The notes below the pieces were generated by a model. The model had not been told where the DNA came from. It saw only the letters and a program-made list of their open reading frames with translations, and searched no databases. A DNA stretch of 64,000 nt, from contig OZ025219.1 in the NCBI GenBank assembly GCA_964019055.1, positions 4,049,868-4,113,867 on the forward strand, written 5' to 3'. Position 1 is the first letter of the stretch. Each line of letters opens with the position of its first letter. The stretch comes from Anthopleura xanthogrammica (lineage: Eukaryota; Cnidaria; Anthozoa; Actiniaria; Actiniidae). Positions 48,647 through 61,143 of this stretch are shown here, one piece after another. The position numbers and the translations under genes were made by a program.

Positions 48647-50619
48647 ATGAGCAAAAAGTGGGGGTTTCAGCCAACAGGTCACGCCGTCAGCGAAAAACCT
48701 GGTTTTGAGAGCCAAAATGGCCATTTTTCAGTTTTTTGGGCTAAAAAGCTTTTTTTCCCAGCAAAACAGTGTTTTGGACACCTAAAATGTGCGCTTCTCG
48801 TCCAAAACTTGCGTTTAGCAGTGAAAACGTGGTGTTTTGAGCAAAAGAAAATTCTCAGCAAATTTCAAATTTTCTCAGCAAAAAACAGTTTTTTGGACCA
48901 AAAAGCCCCTTTACTCAGCCAAAACCGCATTTTTTTTCGCCAAAAAGTCGTGTTTTTATCTCAAGAGGTATTTTCATGAGCAAAAAGTGGGGGTTTCAGC
49001 CAACAGGTCACGCCGTCAGCGAAAAACCTGGTTTTGAGAGCCAAAATGGCCATTTTTCAGTTTTTTGGGCTAAAAAGCTTTTTTTTCCAGCAAAACAGTG
49101 TTTTGGACACCTAAAATGTGCTTTTCTCGTCCAAAACTTGCGTTTAGCAGTGAAAACGTGGTGTTTTGAGCAAAAGAAAATTCTCAGCAAATTTCAAATT
49201 TTCTCAGCAAAAAACAGTTTTTTGGACCAAAAAGCACCTTTACTCAGCCAAAACCGCATTTTTTTTCGCCAAAAAGTCGTGTTTTTATCTCAAGAGGTAT
49301 TTTCATGAGCAAAAAGTGGGGGTTTCAGCCAACAGGTCACGCCATCAGCGAAAAACCTGGTTTTGAGAGCCAAAATGGCCATTTTTCAGTTTTTTGGGCT
49401 AAAAAGCTTTTTTTTCCAGCAAAACAGTGTTTTGGACACCTAAAATGTGCTTTTCTCGTCCAAAACTTGCGTTTAGCAGTGAAAACGTGGTGTTTTGAGC
49501 AAAAGAAAATTCTCAGCAAATTTCAAATTTTCTCAGCAAAAAACAGTTTTTTGGACCAAAAAGCACCTTTACTCAGCCAAAACCCCATTTTTTTCGCCAA
49601 AAAGTCGTGTTTTTATCTCAAGAGGTATTTTCATGAGCAAAAAGTGGGGGTTTCAGCCAACAGGTCACGCCGTCAGCGAAAAACCTGGTTTTGAGAGCCA
49701 AAATGGCCATTTTTCAGTTTTTTGGGCTAAAAAGCTTTTTTTCCCAGCAAAACAGTGTTTTGGACACCTAAAATGTGCGCTTCTCGTCCAAAACTTGCGT
49801 TTAGCAGTGAAAACGTGGTGTTTTGAGCAAAAGAAAATTCTCAGCAAATTTCAAATTTTCTCAGCAAAAAACAGTTTTTTGGACCAAAAAGCCCCTTTAC
49901 TCAGCCAAAACCGCATTTTTTTTCGCCAAAAAGTCGTGTTTTTATCTCAAGAGGTATTTTCATGAGCAAAAAGTGGGGGTTTCAGCCAACAGGTCACGCC
50001 GTCAGCGAAAAACCTGGTTTTGAGAGCCAAAATGGCCATTTTTCAGTTTTTTGGGCTAAAAAGCTTTTTTTTCCAGCAAAACAGTGTTTTGGACACCTAA
50101 AATGTGCTTTTCTCGTCCAAAACTTGCGTTTAGCAGTGAAAACGTGGTGTTTTGAGCAAAAGAAAATTCTCAGCAAATTTCAAATTTTCTCAGCAAAAAA
50201 CAGTTTTTTGGACCAAAAAGCACCTTTACTCAGCCAAAACCGCATTTTTTTTCGCCAAAAAGTCGTGTTTTTATCTCAAGAGGTATTTTCATGAGCAAAA
50301 AGTGGGGGTTTCAGCCAACAGGTCACGCCATCAGCGAAAAACCTGGTTTTGAGAGCCAAAATGGCCATTTTTCAGTTTTTTGGGCTAAAAAGCTTTTTTT
50401 TCCAGCAAAACAGTGTTTTGGACACCTAAAATGTGCTTTTCTCGTCCAAAACTTGCGTTTAGCAGTGAAAACGTGGTGTTTTGAGCAAAAGAAAATTCTC
50501 AGCAAATTTCAAATTTTCTCAGCAAAAAACAGTTTTTTGGACCAAAAAGCACCTTTACTCAGCCAAAACCGCATTTTTTTTCGCCAAAAAGTCGTGTTTT
50601 TATCTCAAGAGGTATTTTC
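48647..50619 (+). repeat. Higher-order repeat: trimer of 986-987 bp, two copies
   Basis: Copies 48647-49632 and 49633-50619. Each has a unit with a 7-T-plus-CCC run, GTGCGCTTCTCG and AAAAAGCCCCTTTAC; then a plain unit with CCGC; then a unit with GCCATCAGCG. The third unit of copy 1 ends in a 7-T run and CCCC, that of copy 2 in an 8-T run and CCGC. Confidence 0.88.
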
Positions 50620-51605
50620 ATGAGCAAAAAGTGGGGGTTTCAGCCAACAGGTCACGCCGTCAGCGAAAAACCTGGTTTTGAGAGCCAAAATGGCCATTTT
50701 TCAGTTTTTTGGGCTAAAAAGCTTTTTTTTCCAGCAAAACAGTGTTTTGGACACCTAAAATGTGCTTTTCTCGTCCAAAACTTGCGTTTAGCAGTGAAAA
50801 CGTGGTGTTTTGAGCAAAAGAAAATTCTCAGCAAATTTCAAATTTTCTCAGCAAAAAACAGTTTTTTGGACCAAAAAGCACCTTTACTCAGCCAAAACCG
50901 CATTTTTTTTCGCCAAAAAGTCGTGTTTTTATCTCAAGAGGTATTTTCATGAGCAAAAAGTGGGGGTTTCAGCCAACAGGTCACGCCGTCAGCGAAAAAC
51001 CTGGTTTTGAGAGCCAAAATGGCCATTTTTCAGTTTTTTGGGCTAAAAAGCTTTTTTTTCCAGCAAAACAGTGTTTTGGACACCTAAAATGTGCTTTTCT
51101 CGTCCAAAACTTGCGTTTAGCAGTGAAAACGTGGTGTTTTGAGCAAAAGAAAATTCTCAGCAAATTTCAAATTTTCTCAGCAAAAAACAGTTTTTTGGAC
51201 CAAAAAGCACCTTTACTCAGCCAAAACCCCATTTTTTTTCGCCAAAAAGTCGTGTTTTTATCTCAAGAGGTATTTTCATGAGCAAAAAGTGGGGGTTTCA
51301 GCCAACAGGTCACGCCGTCAGCGAAAAACCTGGTTTTGAGAGCCAAAATGGCCATTTTTCAGTTTTTTGGGCTAAAAAGCTTTTTTTTCCAGCAAAACAG
51401 TGTTTTGGACACCTAAAATGTGCTTTTCTCGTCCAAAACTTGCGTTTAGCAGTGAAAACGTGGTGTTTTGAGCAAAAGAAAATTCTCAGCAAATTTCAAA
51501 TTTTCTCAGCAAAAAACAGTTTTTTGGACCAAAAAGCACCTTTACTCAGCCAAAACCCCATTTTTTTCGCCAAAAAGTCGTGTTTTTATCTCAAGAGGTA
51601 TTTTC

Positions 51606-53907
51606 ATGAGCAAAAAGTGGGGGTTTCAGCCAACAGGTCACGCCGTCAGCGAAAAACCTGGTTTTGAGAGCCAAAATGGCCATTTTTCAGTTTTTTGGGC
51701 TAAAAAGCTTTTTTTCCCAGCAAAACAGTGTTTTGGACACCTAAAATGTGCGCTTCTCGTCCAAAACTTGCGTTTAGCAGTGAAAACGTGGTGTTTTGAG
51801 CAAAAGAAAATTCTCAGCAAATTTCAAATTTTCTCAGCAAAAAACAGTTTTTTGGACCAAAAAGCCCCTTTACTCAGCCAAAACCGCATTTTTTTTCGCC
51901 AAAAAGTCGTGTTTTTATCTCAAGAGGTATTTTCATGAGCAAAAAGTGGGGGTTTCAGCCAACAGGTCACGCCGTCAGCGAAAAACCTGGTTTTGAGAGC
52001 CAAAATGGCCATTTTTCAGTTTTTTGGGCTAAAAAGCTTTTTTTTCCAGCAAAACAGTGTTTTGGACACCTAAAATGTGCTTTTCTCGTCCAAAACTTGC
52101 GTTTAGCAGTGAAAACGTGGTGTTTTGAGCAAAAGAAAATTCTCAGCAAATTTCAAATTTTCTCAGCAAAAAACAGTTTTTTGGACCAAAAAGCACCTTT
52201 ACTCAGCCAAAACCGCATTTTTTTTCGCCAAAAAGTCGTGTTTTTATCTCAAGAGGTATTTTCATGAGCAAAAAGTGGGGGTTTCAGCCAACAGGTCACG
52301 CCATCAGCGAAAAACCTGGTTTTGAGAGCCAAAATGGCCATTTTTCAGTTTTTTGGGCTAAAAAGCTTTTTTTTCCAGCAAAACAGTGTTTTGGACACCT
52401 AAAATGTGCTTTTCTCGTCCAAAACTTGCGTTTAGCAGTGAAAACGTGGTGTTTTGAGCAAAAGAAAATTCTCAGCAAATTTCAAATTTTCTCAGCACAA
52501 AACAGTTTTTTGGACCAAAAAGCACCTTTACTCAGCCAAAACCCCATTTTTTTTCGCCAAAAAGTCGTGTTTTTATCTCAAGAGGTATTTTCATGAGCAA
52601 AAAGTGGGGGTTTCAGCCAACAGGTCACGCCGTCAGCGAAAAACCTGGTTTTGAGAGCCAAAATGGCCATTTTTCAGTTTTTTGGGCTAAAAAGCTTTTT
52701 TTCCAGCAAAACAGTGTTTTGGACACCTAAAATGTGCTTTTCTCGTCCAAAACTTGCGTTTAGCAGTGAAAACGTGGTGTTTTGAGCAAAAGAAAATTCT
52801 CAGCAAATTTCAAATTTTCTCAGCAAAAAACAGTTTTTTGGACCAAAAAGCACCTTTACTCAGCCAAAACCGCATTTTTTTTCGCCAAAAAGTCGTGTTT
52901 TTATCTCAAGAGGTATTTTCATGAGCAAAAAGTGGGGGTTTCAGCCAACAGGTCACGCCGTCAGCGAAAAACCTGGTTTTGACAGCCAAAATGGCCATTT
53001 TTCAGTTTTTTGGGCTAAAAAGCTTTTTTTCCCAGCAAAACAGTGTTTTGGACACCTAAAATGTGCTTTTCTCGTCCAAAACTTGCGTTTAGCAGTGAAA
53101 ACGTGGTGTTTTGAGCAAAAGAAAATTCTCAGGAAATTTCAAATTTTCTCAGCAAAAAACAGTTTTTTGGACCAAAAAGCACCTTTACTCAGCCAAAACC
53201 CCATTTTTGTTCGCCAAAAAGTCGTGTTTTTATCTCAAGAGGTATTTTCATGAGCAAAAAGTGGGGGTTTCAGCCAACAGGTCACGCCGTCAGCGAAAAA
53301 CCTGGTTTTGAGAGCCAAAATGGCCATTTTTCAGTTTTTTGGGCTAAAAAGCTTTTTTTTCCAGCAAAACAGTGTTTTGGACACCTAAAATGTGCTTTTC
53401 TCGTCCAAAACTTGCGTTTAGCAGTGAAAACGTGGTGTTTTGAGCAAAAGAAAATTCTCAGCAAATTTCAAATTTTCTCAGCAAAAAACAGTTTTTTGGA
53501 CCAAAAAGCACCTTTACTCAGCCAAAACCGCATTTTTTTTCGCCAAAAAGTCGTGTTTTTATCTCAAGAGGTATTTTCATGAGCAAAAAGTGGGGGTTTC
53601 AGCCAACAGGTCACGCCGTCAGCGAAAAACCTGGTTTTGAGAGCCAAAATGGCCATTTTTCAGTTTTTTGGGCTAAAAAGCTTTTTTTTCCAGCAAAACA
53701 GTGTTTTGGACACCTAAAATGTGCTTTTCTCGTCCAAAACTTGCGTTTAGCAGTGAAAACGTGGTGTTTTGAGCAAAAGAAAATTCTCAGCAAATTTCAA
53801 ATTTTCTCAGCAAAAAACAGTTTTTTGGACCAAAAAGCACCTTTACTCAGCCAAAACCCCATTTTTTTTCGCCAAAAAGTCGTGTTTTTATCTCAAGAGG
53901 TATTTTC
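51606..53907 (+). repeat. Seven-unit higher-order repeat, copy 1 (2302 bp)
   Basis: Unit order: 51606 GTGCGCTTCTCG unit; 51935 plain; 52264 with GCCATCAGCG and CAGCACAAAAC; 52593 with a 7-T run; 52921 with TTTTGACAGCC, TTTCCCAGC and ATTTTTGTTCGCC; 53250 plain with CCGC; 53579 plain with CCCC. The unit at 52921 has a private CTCAGGAAATTT. It contains the 986-bp trimer markers of 48647 as its first three units. Confidence 0.88.
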
Positions 53908-56209
53908 ATGAGCAAAAAGTGGGGGTTTCAGCCAACAGGTCACGCCGTCAGCGAAAAACCTGGTTTTGAGAGCCAAAATGGCCATTTTTCAGTTTTTTGG
54001 GCTAAAAAGCTTTTTTTCCCAGCAAAACAGTGTTTTGGACACCTAAAATGTGCGCTTCTCGTCCAAAACTTGCGTTTAGCAGTGAAAACGTGGTGTTTTG
54101 AGCAAAAGAAAATTCTCAGCAAATTTCAAATTTTCTCAGCAAAAAACAGTTTTTTGGACCAAAAAGCCCCTTTACTCAGCCAAAACCGCATTTTTTTTCG
54201 CCAAAAAGTCGTGTTTTTATCTCAAGAGGTATTTTCATGAGCAAAAAGTGGGGGTTTCAGCCAACAGGTCACGCCGTCAGCGAAAAACCTGGTTTTGAGA
54301 GCCAAAATGGCCATTTTTCAGTTTTTTGGGCTAAAAAGCTTTTTTTTCCAGCAAAACAGTGTTTTGGACACCTAAAATGTGCTTTTCTCGTCCAAAACTT
54401 GCGTTTAGCAGTGAAAACGTGGTGTTTTGAGCAAAAGAAAATTCTCAGCAAATTTCAAATTTTCTCAGCAAAAAACAGTTTTTTGGACCAAAAAGCACCT
54501 TTACTCAGCCAAAACCGCATTTTTTTTCGCCAAAAAGTCGTGTTTTTATCTCAAGAGGTATTTTCATGAGCAAAAAGTGGGGGTTTCAGCCAACAGGTCA
54601 CGCCATCAGCGAAAAACCTGGTTTTGAGAGCCAAAATGGCCATTTTTCAGTTTTTTGGGCTAAAAAGCTTTTTTTTCCAGCAAAACAGTGTTTTGGACAC
54701 CTAAAATGTGCTTTTCTCGTCCAAAACTTGCGTTTAGCAGTGAAAACGTGGTGTTTTGAGCAAAAGAAAATTCTCAGCAAATTTCAAATTTTCTCAGCAC
54801 AAAACAGTTTTTTGGACCAAAAAGCACCTTTACTCAGCCAAAACCGCATTTTTTTTCGCCAAAAAGTCGTGTTTTTATCTCAAGAGGTATTTTCATGAGC
54901 AAAAAGTGGGGGTTTCAGCCAACAGGTCACGCCGTCAGCGAAAAACCTGGTTTTGAGAGCCAAAATGGCCATTTTTCAGTTTTTTGGGCTAAAAAGCTTT
55001 TTTTCCAGCAAAACAGTGTTTTGGACACCTAAAATGTGCTTTTCTCGTCCAAAACTTGCGTTTAGCAGTGAAAACGTGGTGTTTTGAGCAAAAGAAAATT
55101 CTCAGCAAATTTCAAATTTTCTCAGCAAAAAACAGTTTTTTGGACCAAAAAGCACCTTTACTCAGCCAAAACCGCATTTTTTTTCGCCAAAAAGTCGTGT
55201 TTTTATCTCAAGAGGTATTTTCATGAGCAAAAAGTGGGGGTTTCAGCCAACAGGTCACGCCGTCAGCGAAAAACCTGGTTTTGACAGCCAAAATGGCCAT
55301 TTTTCAGTTTTTTGGGCTAAAAAGCTTTTTTTCCCAGCAAAACAGTGTTTTGGACACCTAAAATGTGCTTTTCTCGTCCAAAACTTGCGTTTAGCAGTGA
55401 AAACGTGGTGTTTTGAGCAAAAGAAAATTCTCAGCAAATTTCAAATTTTCTCAGCAAAAAACAGTTTTTTGGACCAAAAAGCACCTTTACTCAGCCAAAA
55501 CCCCATTTTTGTTCGCCAAAAAGTCGTGTTTTTATCTCAAGAGGTATTTTCATGAGCAAAAAGTGGGGGTTTCAGCCAACAGGTCACGCCGTCAGCGAAA
55601 AACCTGGTTTTGAGAGCCAAAATGGCCATTTTTCAGTTTTTTGGGCTAAAAAGCTTTTTTTTCAAGCAAAACAGTGTTTTGGACACCTAAAATGTGCTTT
55701 TCTCGTCCAAAACTTGCGTTTAGCAGTGAAAACGTGGTGTTTTGAGCAAAAGAAAATTCTCAGCAAATTTCAAATTTTCTCAGCAAAAAACAGTTTTTTG
55801 GACCAAAAAGCACCTTTACTCAGCCAAAACCGCATTTTTTTTCGCCAAAAAGTCGTGTTTTTATCTCAAGAGGTATTTTCATGAGCAAAAAGTGGGGGTT
55901 TCAGCCAACAGGTCACGCCGTCAGCGAAAAACCTGGTTTTGAGAGCCAAAATGGCCATTTTTCAGTTTTTTGGGCTAAAAAGCTTTTTTTTCCAGCAAAA
56001 CAGTGTTTTGGACACCTAAAATGTGCTTTTCTCGTCCAAAACTTGCGTTTAGCAGTGAAAACGTGGTGTTTTGAGCAAAAGAAAATTCTCAGCAAATTTC
56101 AAATTTTCTCAGCAAAAAACAGTTTTTTGGACCAAAAAGCACCTTTACTCAGCCAAAACCGCATTTTTTTTCGCCAAAAAGTCGTGTTTTTATCTCAAGA
56201 GGTATTTTC
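53908..56209 (+). repeat. Seven-unit higher-order repeat, copy 2 (2302 bp)
   Basis: All markers of copy 1 recur 2302 bp later: 53908 GTGCGC, 54566 GCCATCAGCG with CAGCACAAAAC, 54895 7-T run, 55223 TTTTGACAGCC with GTTCGCC. Differences: CCGC in place of CCCC in two units, no CTCAGGAAATTT, and a private TTTTCAAGC at 55663. Confidence 0.88.
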
Positions 56210-58183
56210 ATGAGCAAAAAGTGGGGGTTTCAGCCAACAGGTCACGCCGTCAGCGAAAAACCTGGTTTTGACAGCCAAAATGGCCATTTTTCAGTTTTTT
56301 GGGCTAAAAAGCTTTTTTTCCCAGCAAAACAGTGTTTTGGACACCTAAAATGTGCTTTTCTCGTCCAAAACTTGCGTTTAGCAGTGAAAACGTGGTGTTT
56401 TGAGCAAAAGAAAATTCTCAGCAAATTTCAAATTTTCTCAGCAAAAAACAGTTTTTTGGACCAAAAAGCACCTTTACTCAGCCAAAACCCCATTTTTGTT
56501 CGCCAAAAAGTCGTGTTTTTATCTCAAGAGGTATTTTCATGAGCAAAAAGTGGGGGTTTCAGCCAACAGGTCACGCCGTCAGCGAAAAACCTGGTTTTGA
56601 GAGCCAAAATGGCCATTTTTCAGTTTTTTGGGCTAAAAAGCTTTTTTTTCCAGCAAAACAGTGTTTTGGACACCTAAAATGTGCTTTTCTCGTCCAAAAC
56701 TTGCGTTTAGCAGTGAAAACGTGGTGTTTTGAGCAAAAGAAAATTCTCAGCAAATTTCAAATTTTCTCAGCAAAAAACAGTTTTTTGGACCAAAAAGCAC
56801 CTTTACTCAGCCAAAACCGCATTTTTTTTCGCCAAAAAGTCGTGTTTTTATCTCAAGAGGTATTTTCATGAGCAAAAAGTGGGGGTTTCAGCCAACAGGT
56901 CACGCCGTCAGCGAAAAACCTGGTTTTGAGAGCCAAAATGGCCATTTTTCAGTTTTTTGGGCTAAAAAGCTTTTTTTTCCAGCAAAACAGTGTTTTGGAC
57001 ACCTAAAATGTGCTTTTCTCGTCCAAAACTTGCGTTTAGCAGTGAAAACGTGGTGTTTTGAGCAAAAGAAAATTCTCAGCAAATTTCAAATTTTCTCAGC
57101 AAAAAACAGTTTTTTGGACCAAAAAGCACCTTTACTCAGCCAAAACCGCATTTTTTTTCGCCAAAAAGTCGTGTTTTTATCTCAAGAGGTATTTTCATGA
57201 GCAAAAAGTGGGGGTTTCAGCCAACAGGTCACGCCGTCAGCGAAAAACCTGGTTTTGACAGCCAAAATGGCCATTTTTCAGTTTTTTGGGCTAAAAAGCT
57301 TTTTTTCCCAGCAAAACAGTGTTTTGGACACCTAAAATGTGCTTTTCTCGTCCAAAACTTGCGTTTAGCAGTGAAAACGTGGTGTTTTGAGCAAAAGAAA
57401 ATTCTCAGCAAATTTCAAATTTTCTCAGCAAAAAACAGTTTTTTGGACCAAAAAGCACCTTTACTCAGCCAAAACCCCATTTTTGTTCGCCAAAAAGTCG
57501 TGTTTTTATCTCAAGAGGTATTTTCATGAGCAAAAAGTGGGGGTTTCAGCCAACAGGTCACGCCGTCAGCGAAAAACCTGGTTTTGAGAGCCAAAATGGC
57601 CATTTTTCAGTTTTTTGGGCTAAAAAGCTTTTTTTTCCAGCAAAACAGTGTTTTGGACACCTAAAATGTGCTTTTCTCGTCCAAAACTTGCGTTTAGCAG
57701 TGAAAACGTGGTGTTTTGAGCAAAAGAAAATTCTCAGCAAATTTCAAATTTTCTCAGCAAAAAACAGTTTTTTGGACCAAAAAGCACCTTTACTCAGCCA
57801 AAACCGCATTTTTTTTCGCCAAAAAGTCGTGTTTTTATCTCAAGAGGTATTTTCATGAGCAAAAAGTGGGGGTTTCAGCCAACAGGTCACGCCGTCAGCG
57901 AAAAACCTGGTTTTGAGAGCCAAAATGGCCATTTTTCAGTTTTTTGGGCTAAAAAGCTTTTTTTTCCAGCAAAACAGTGTTTTGGACACCTAAAATGTGC
58001 TTTTCTCGTCCAAAACTTGCGTTTAGCAGTGAAAACGTGGTGTTTTGAGCAAAAGAAAATTCTCAGCAAATTTCAAATTTTCTCAGCAAAAAACAGTTTT
58101 TTGGACCAAAAAGCACCTTTACTCAGCCAAAACCGCATTTTTTTTCGCCAAAAAGTCGTGTTTTTATCTCAAGAGGTATTTTC
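55223..58183 (+). repeat. Higher-order repeat: 987-bp trimer, three copies in a row
   Basis: Copies 55223-56209, 56210-57196 and 57197-58183, each exactly 987 bp. The first unit of each has TTTTGACAGCC, a 7-T-plus-CCC run and CCCCATTTTTGTTCGCC; the next two are plain units with CCGC. Apart from TTTTCAAGC at 55663 I see no difference between the copies, so this is one of the youngest amplifications here. It grew from the end of the seven-unit repeat, whose last three units are its first copy. Confidence 0.9.
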
Positions 58184-59830
58184 ATGAGCAAAAAGTGGGG
58201 GTTTCAGCCAACAGGTCACGCCGTCAGCGAAAAACCTGGTTTTGAGAGCCAAAATGGCCATTTTTCAGTTTTTTGGGCTAAAAAGCTTTTTTTTCCAGCA
58301 AAACAGTGTTTTGGACACCTAAAATGTGCTTTTCTCGTCCAAAACTTGCGTCTAGCAGTGAAAACGTGGTGTTTTGAGCAAAAGAAAATTCTCAGGAAAT
58401 TTCAAATTTTCTCAGCAAAAAACAGTTTTTTGGACCAAAAAGCACCTTTACTCAGCCAAAACCCCATTTTTTTTCGCCAAAAAGTCGTGTTTTTATCTCA
58501 AGAGGTATTTTCATGAGCAAAAAGTGGGGGTTTCAGCCAACAGGTCACGCCGTCAGCGAAAAACCTGGTTTTGAGAGCCAAAATGGCCATTTTTCAGTTT
58601 TTTGGGCTAAAAAGCTTTTTTTTCCAGCAAAACAGTGTTTTGGACACCTAAAATGTGCTTTCCTCGTCCAAAACTTGCGTTTGGCAGTGAAAACGTGGTG
58701 TTTTGAGCAAAAGAAAATTCTCAGCAAATTTCAAATTTTCTCAGCAAAAAACAGTTTTTTGGACCAAAAAGCACCTTTACTCAGCCAAAACCCCATTTTT
58801 TTTTTCGCCAAAAAGTCGTGTTTTTATCTCAAGAGGTATTTTCATGAGCAAAAAGTGGGGGTTTCAGCCAACAGGTCACGCCGTCAGCGAAAAACCTGGT
58901 TTTGAGAGCGAAAATGGCCATTTTTCAGTTTTTTGGGCTAAAAAGCTTTTTTTTCCAGCAAAACAGTGTTTTGGACACCTAAAATGTGCTTTTCTCGTCC
59001 AAAACTTGCGTTGAGCAGTGAAAACGTGGTGTTTTGAGCGAAAGAAAATTCTCAGCAAATTTCAAATTTTCTCAGCAAAAAACAGTTTTTTGGACCAAAA
59101 AGCACCTTTACTCAGCCAAAACCGCATTTTTTTTCGCCAAAAAGTCGTGTTTTTATCTCAAGAGGTATTTTCATGAGCAAAAAGTGGGGGTTTCAGCCAA
59201 CAGGTCACGCCGTCAGCGAAAAACCTGGTTTTGAGAGCCAAAATGGCCATTTTTCAGTTTTTTGGGCTAAAAAGCTTTTTTTTCCAGCAAAACAGTGTTT
59301 TGGACACCTAAAATGTGCTTTTCTCGTCCAAAACTTGCGTTTAGCAGTGAAAACGTGGTGTTTTGAGCAAAAGAAAATTCTCAGCAAATTTCAAATTTTC
59401 TCAGCAAAAAACAGTTTTTTGGACCAAAAAGCACCTTTACTCAGCCAAAACCCCATTTTTTTTCGCCAAAAAGTCGTGTTTTTATCTCAAGAGGTATTTT
59501 CATGAGCAAAAAGTGGGGATTTCAGCCAACAGGTCACGCCGTCAGCGAAAAACCTGGTTTTGAGAGCCAAAATGGCCATTTTTTAGTTTTTTGGGCTAAA
59601 AAGCTTTTTTTTCCAGCAAAACAGTGTTTTGGACACCTAAAATGTGCTTTTCTCGTCCAAAACTTGCGTTTAGCAGTGAAAACGTGGTGTTTTGAGCAAA
59701 AGAAAATTCTCAGCAAATTTCAAATTTTCTCAGCAAAAAACAGTTTTTTGGACCAAAAAGCACCTTTACTCAGCCAAAACCCCATTTTTTTTCGCCAAAA
59801 AGTCGTGTTTTTATCTCAAGAGGTATTTTC
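58184..59830 (+). repeat. Mixed monomers between two higher-order blocks
   Basis: Five units with private changes: GCGTCTAGC and CTCAGGAAAT at 58184, TTTCCTCG and GTTTGGCAG with a lengthened T-run at 58513, GAGAGCGAAAATGG, GTTGAGC and GAGCGAAAG at 58844, a plain unit at 59173, and GTGGGGATTTC with TTTTTTAGTTTT at 59502. CTCAGGAAAT is otherwise found only at 52921. Confidence 0.75.
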
Positions 59831-61143
59831 ATGAGCAAAAAGTGGGGATTTCAGCCAACAGGTCACGCCGTCAGCGAAAAACCTGGTTTTGAGAGCCAAA
59901 ATGGCCATTTTTTAGTTTTTTGGGCTAAAAAGCTTTTTTTTCCAGCAAAACAGTGTTTTGGACACCTAAAATGTGCTTTTCTCGTCCAAAACTTGCGTTT
60001 AGCAGTGAAAACGTGGTGTTTTGAGCAAAAGAAAATTCTCAGCAAATTTCAAATTTTCTCAGCAAAAAACAGTTTTTTGGACCAAAAAGCACCTTTACTC
60101 AGCCAAAACCCCATTTTTTTCGCCAAAAAGTCGTGTTTTTATCTCAAGAGGTATTTTCATGAGCAAAAAGTGGGGGTTTCAGCCAACAGGTCACGCCGTC
60201 AGCGAAAAACCTGGTTTTGAGAGCCAAAATGGCCATTTTTCAGTTTTTTGGGCTAAAAAGCTTTTTTTTCCAGCAAAACAGTGTTTTGGACACCTAAAAT
60301 GTGCTTTTCTCGTCCAAAACTTCCGTTTAGCAGTGAAAACGTGGTGTTTTGAGCAAAAGAAAATTCTCAGCAAATTTCAAATTTTCTCAGCAAAAAACAG
60401 TTTTTTGGACCAAAAAGCACCTTTACCCAGCCAAAACCGCATTTTTTTTGCCAAAAAGTCGTGTTTTTATCTCAAGAGGTATTTTCATGAGCAAAAAGTG
60501 GGGATTTCAGCCAACAGGTCACGCCGTCAGCGAAAAACCTGGTTTTGAGAGCCAAAATGGCCATTTTTTAGTTTTTTGGGCTAAAAAGCTTTTTTTTCCA
60601 GCAAAACAGTGTTTTGGACACCTAAAATGTGCTTTTCTCGTCCAAAACTTGCGTTTAGCAGTGAAAACGTGGTGTTTTGAGCAAAAGAAAATTCTCAGCA
60701 AATTTCAAATTTTCTCAGCAAAAAACAGTTTTTTGGACCAAAAAGCACCTTTACTCAGCCAAAACCCCATTTTTTTCGCCAAAAAGTCGTGTTTTTATCT
60801 CAAGAGGTATTTTCATGAGCAAAAAGTGGGGGTTTCAGCCAACAGGTCACGCCGTCAGCGAAAAACCTGGTTTTGAGAGCCAAAATGGCCATTTTTCAGT
60901 TTTTTGGGCTAAAAAGCTTTTTTTTCCAGCAAAACAGTGTTTTGGACACCTAAAATGTGCTTTTCTCGTCCAAAACTTCCGTTTAGCAGTGAAAACGTGG
61001 TGTTTTGAGCAAAAGAAAATTCTCAGCAAATTTCAAATTTTCTCAGCAAAAAACAGTTTTATGGACCAAAAAGCACCTTTACCCAGCCAAAACCGCATTT
61101 TTTTTCGCCAAAAAGTCGTGTTTTTATCTCAAGAGGTATTTTC
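59831..61143 (+). repeat. Higher-order repeat: dimer of about 656 bp, two copies
   Basis: Copies 59831-60486 and 60487-61143. The first unit has GTGGGGATTTC, CATTTTTTAG and a 7-T run before CGCC. The second has ACTTCCGTTTAGC and CCTTTACCCAGCC. The first copy ends in TTTTTTTTGCC (C lost) and the second has CAGTTTTATGG near 61058. Confidence 0.85.
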
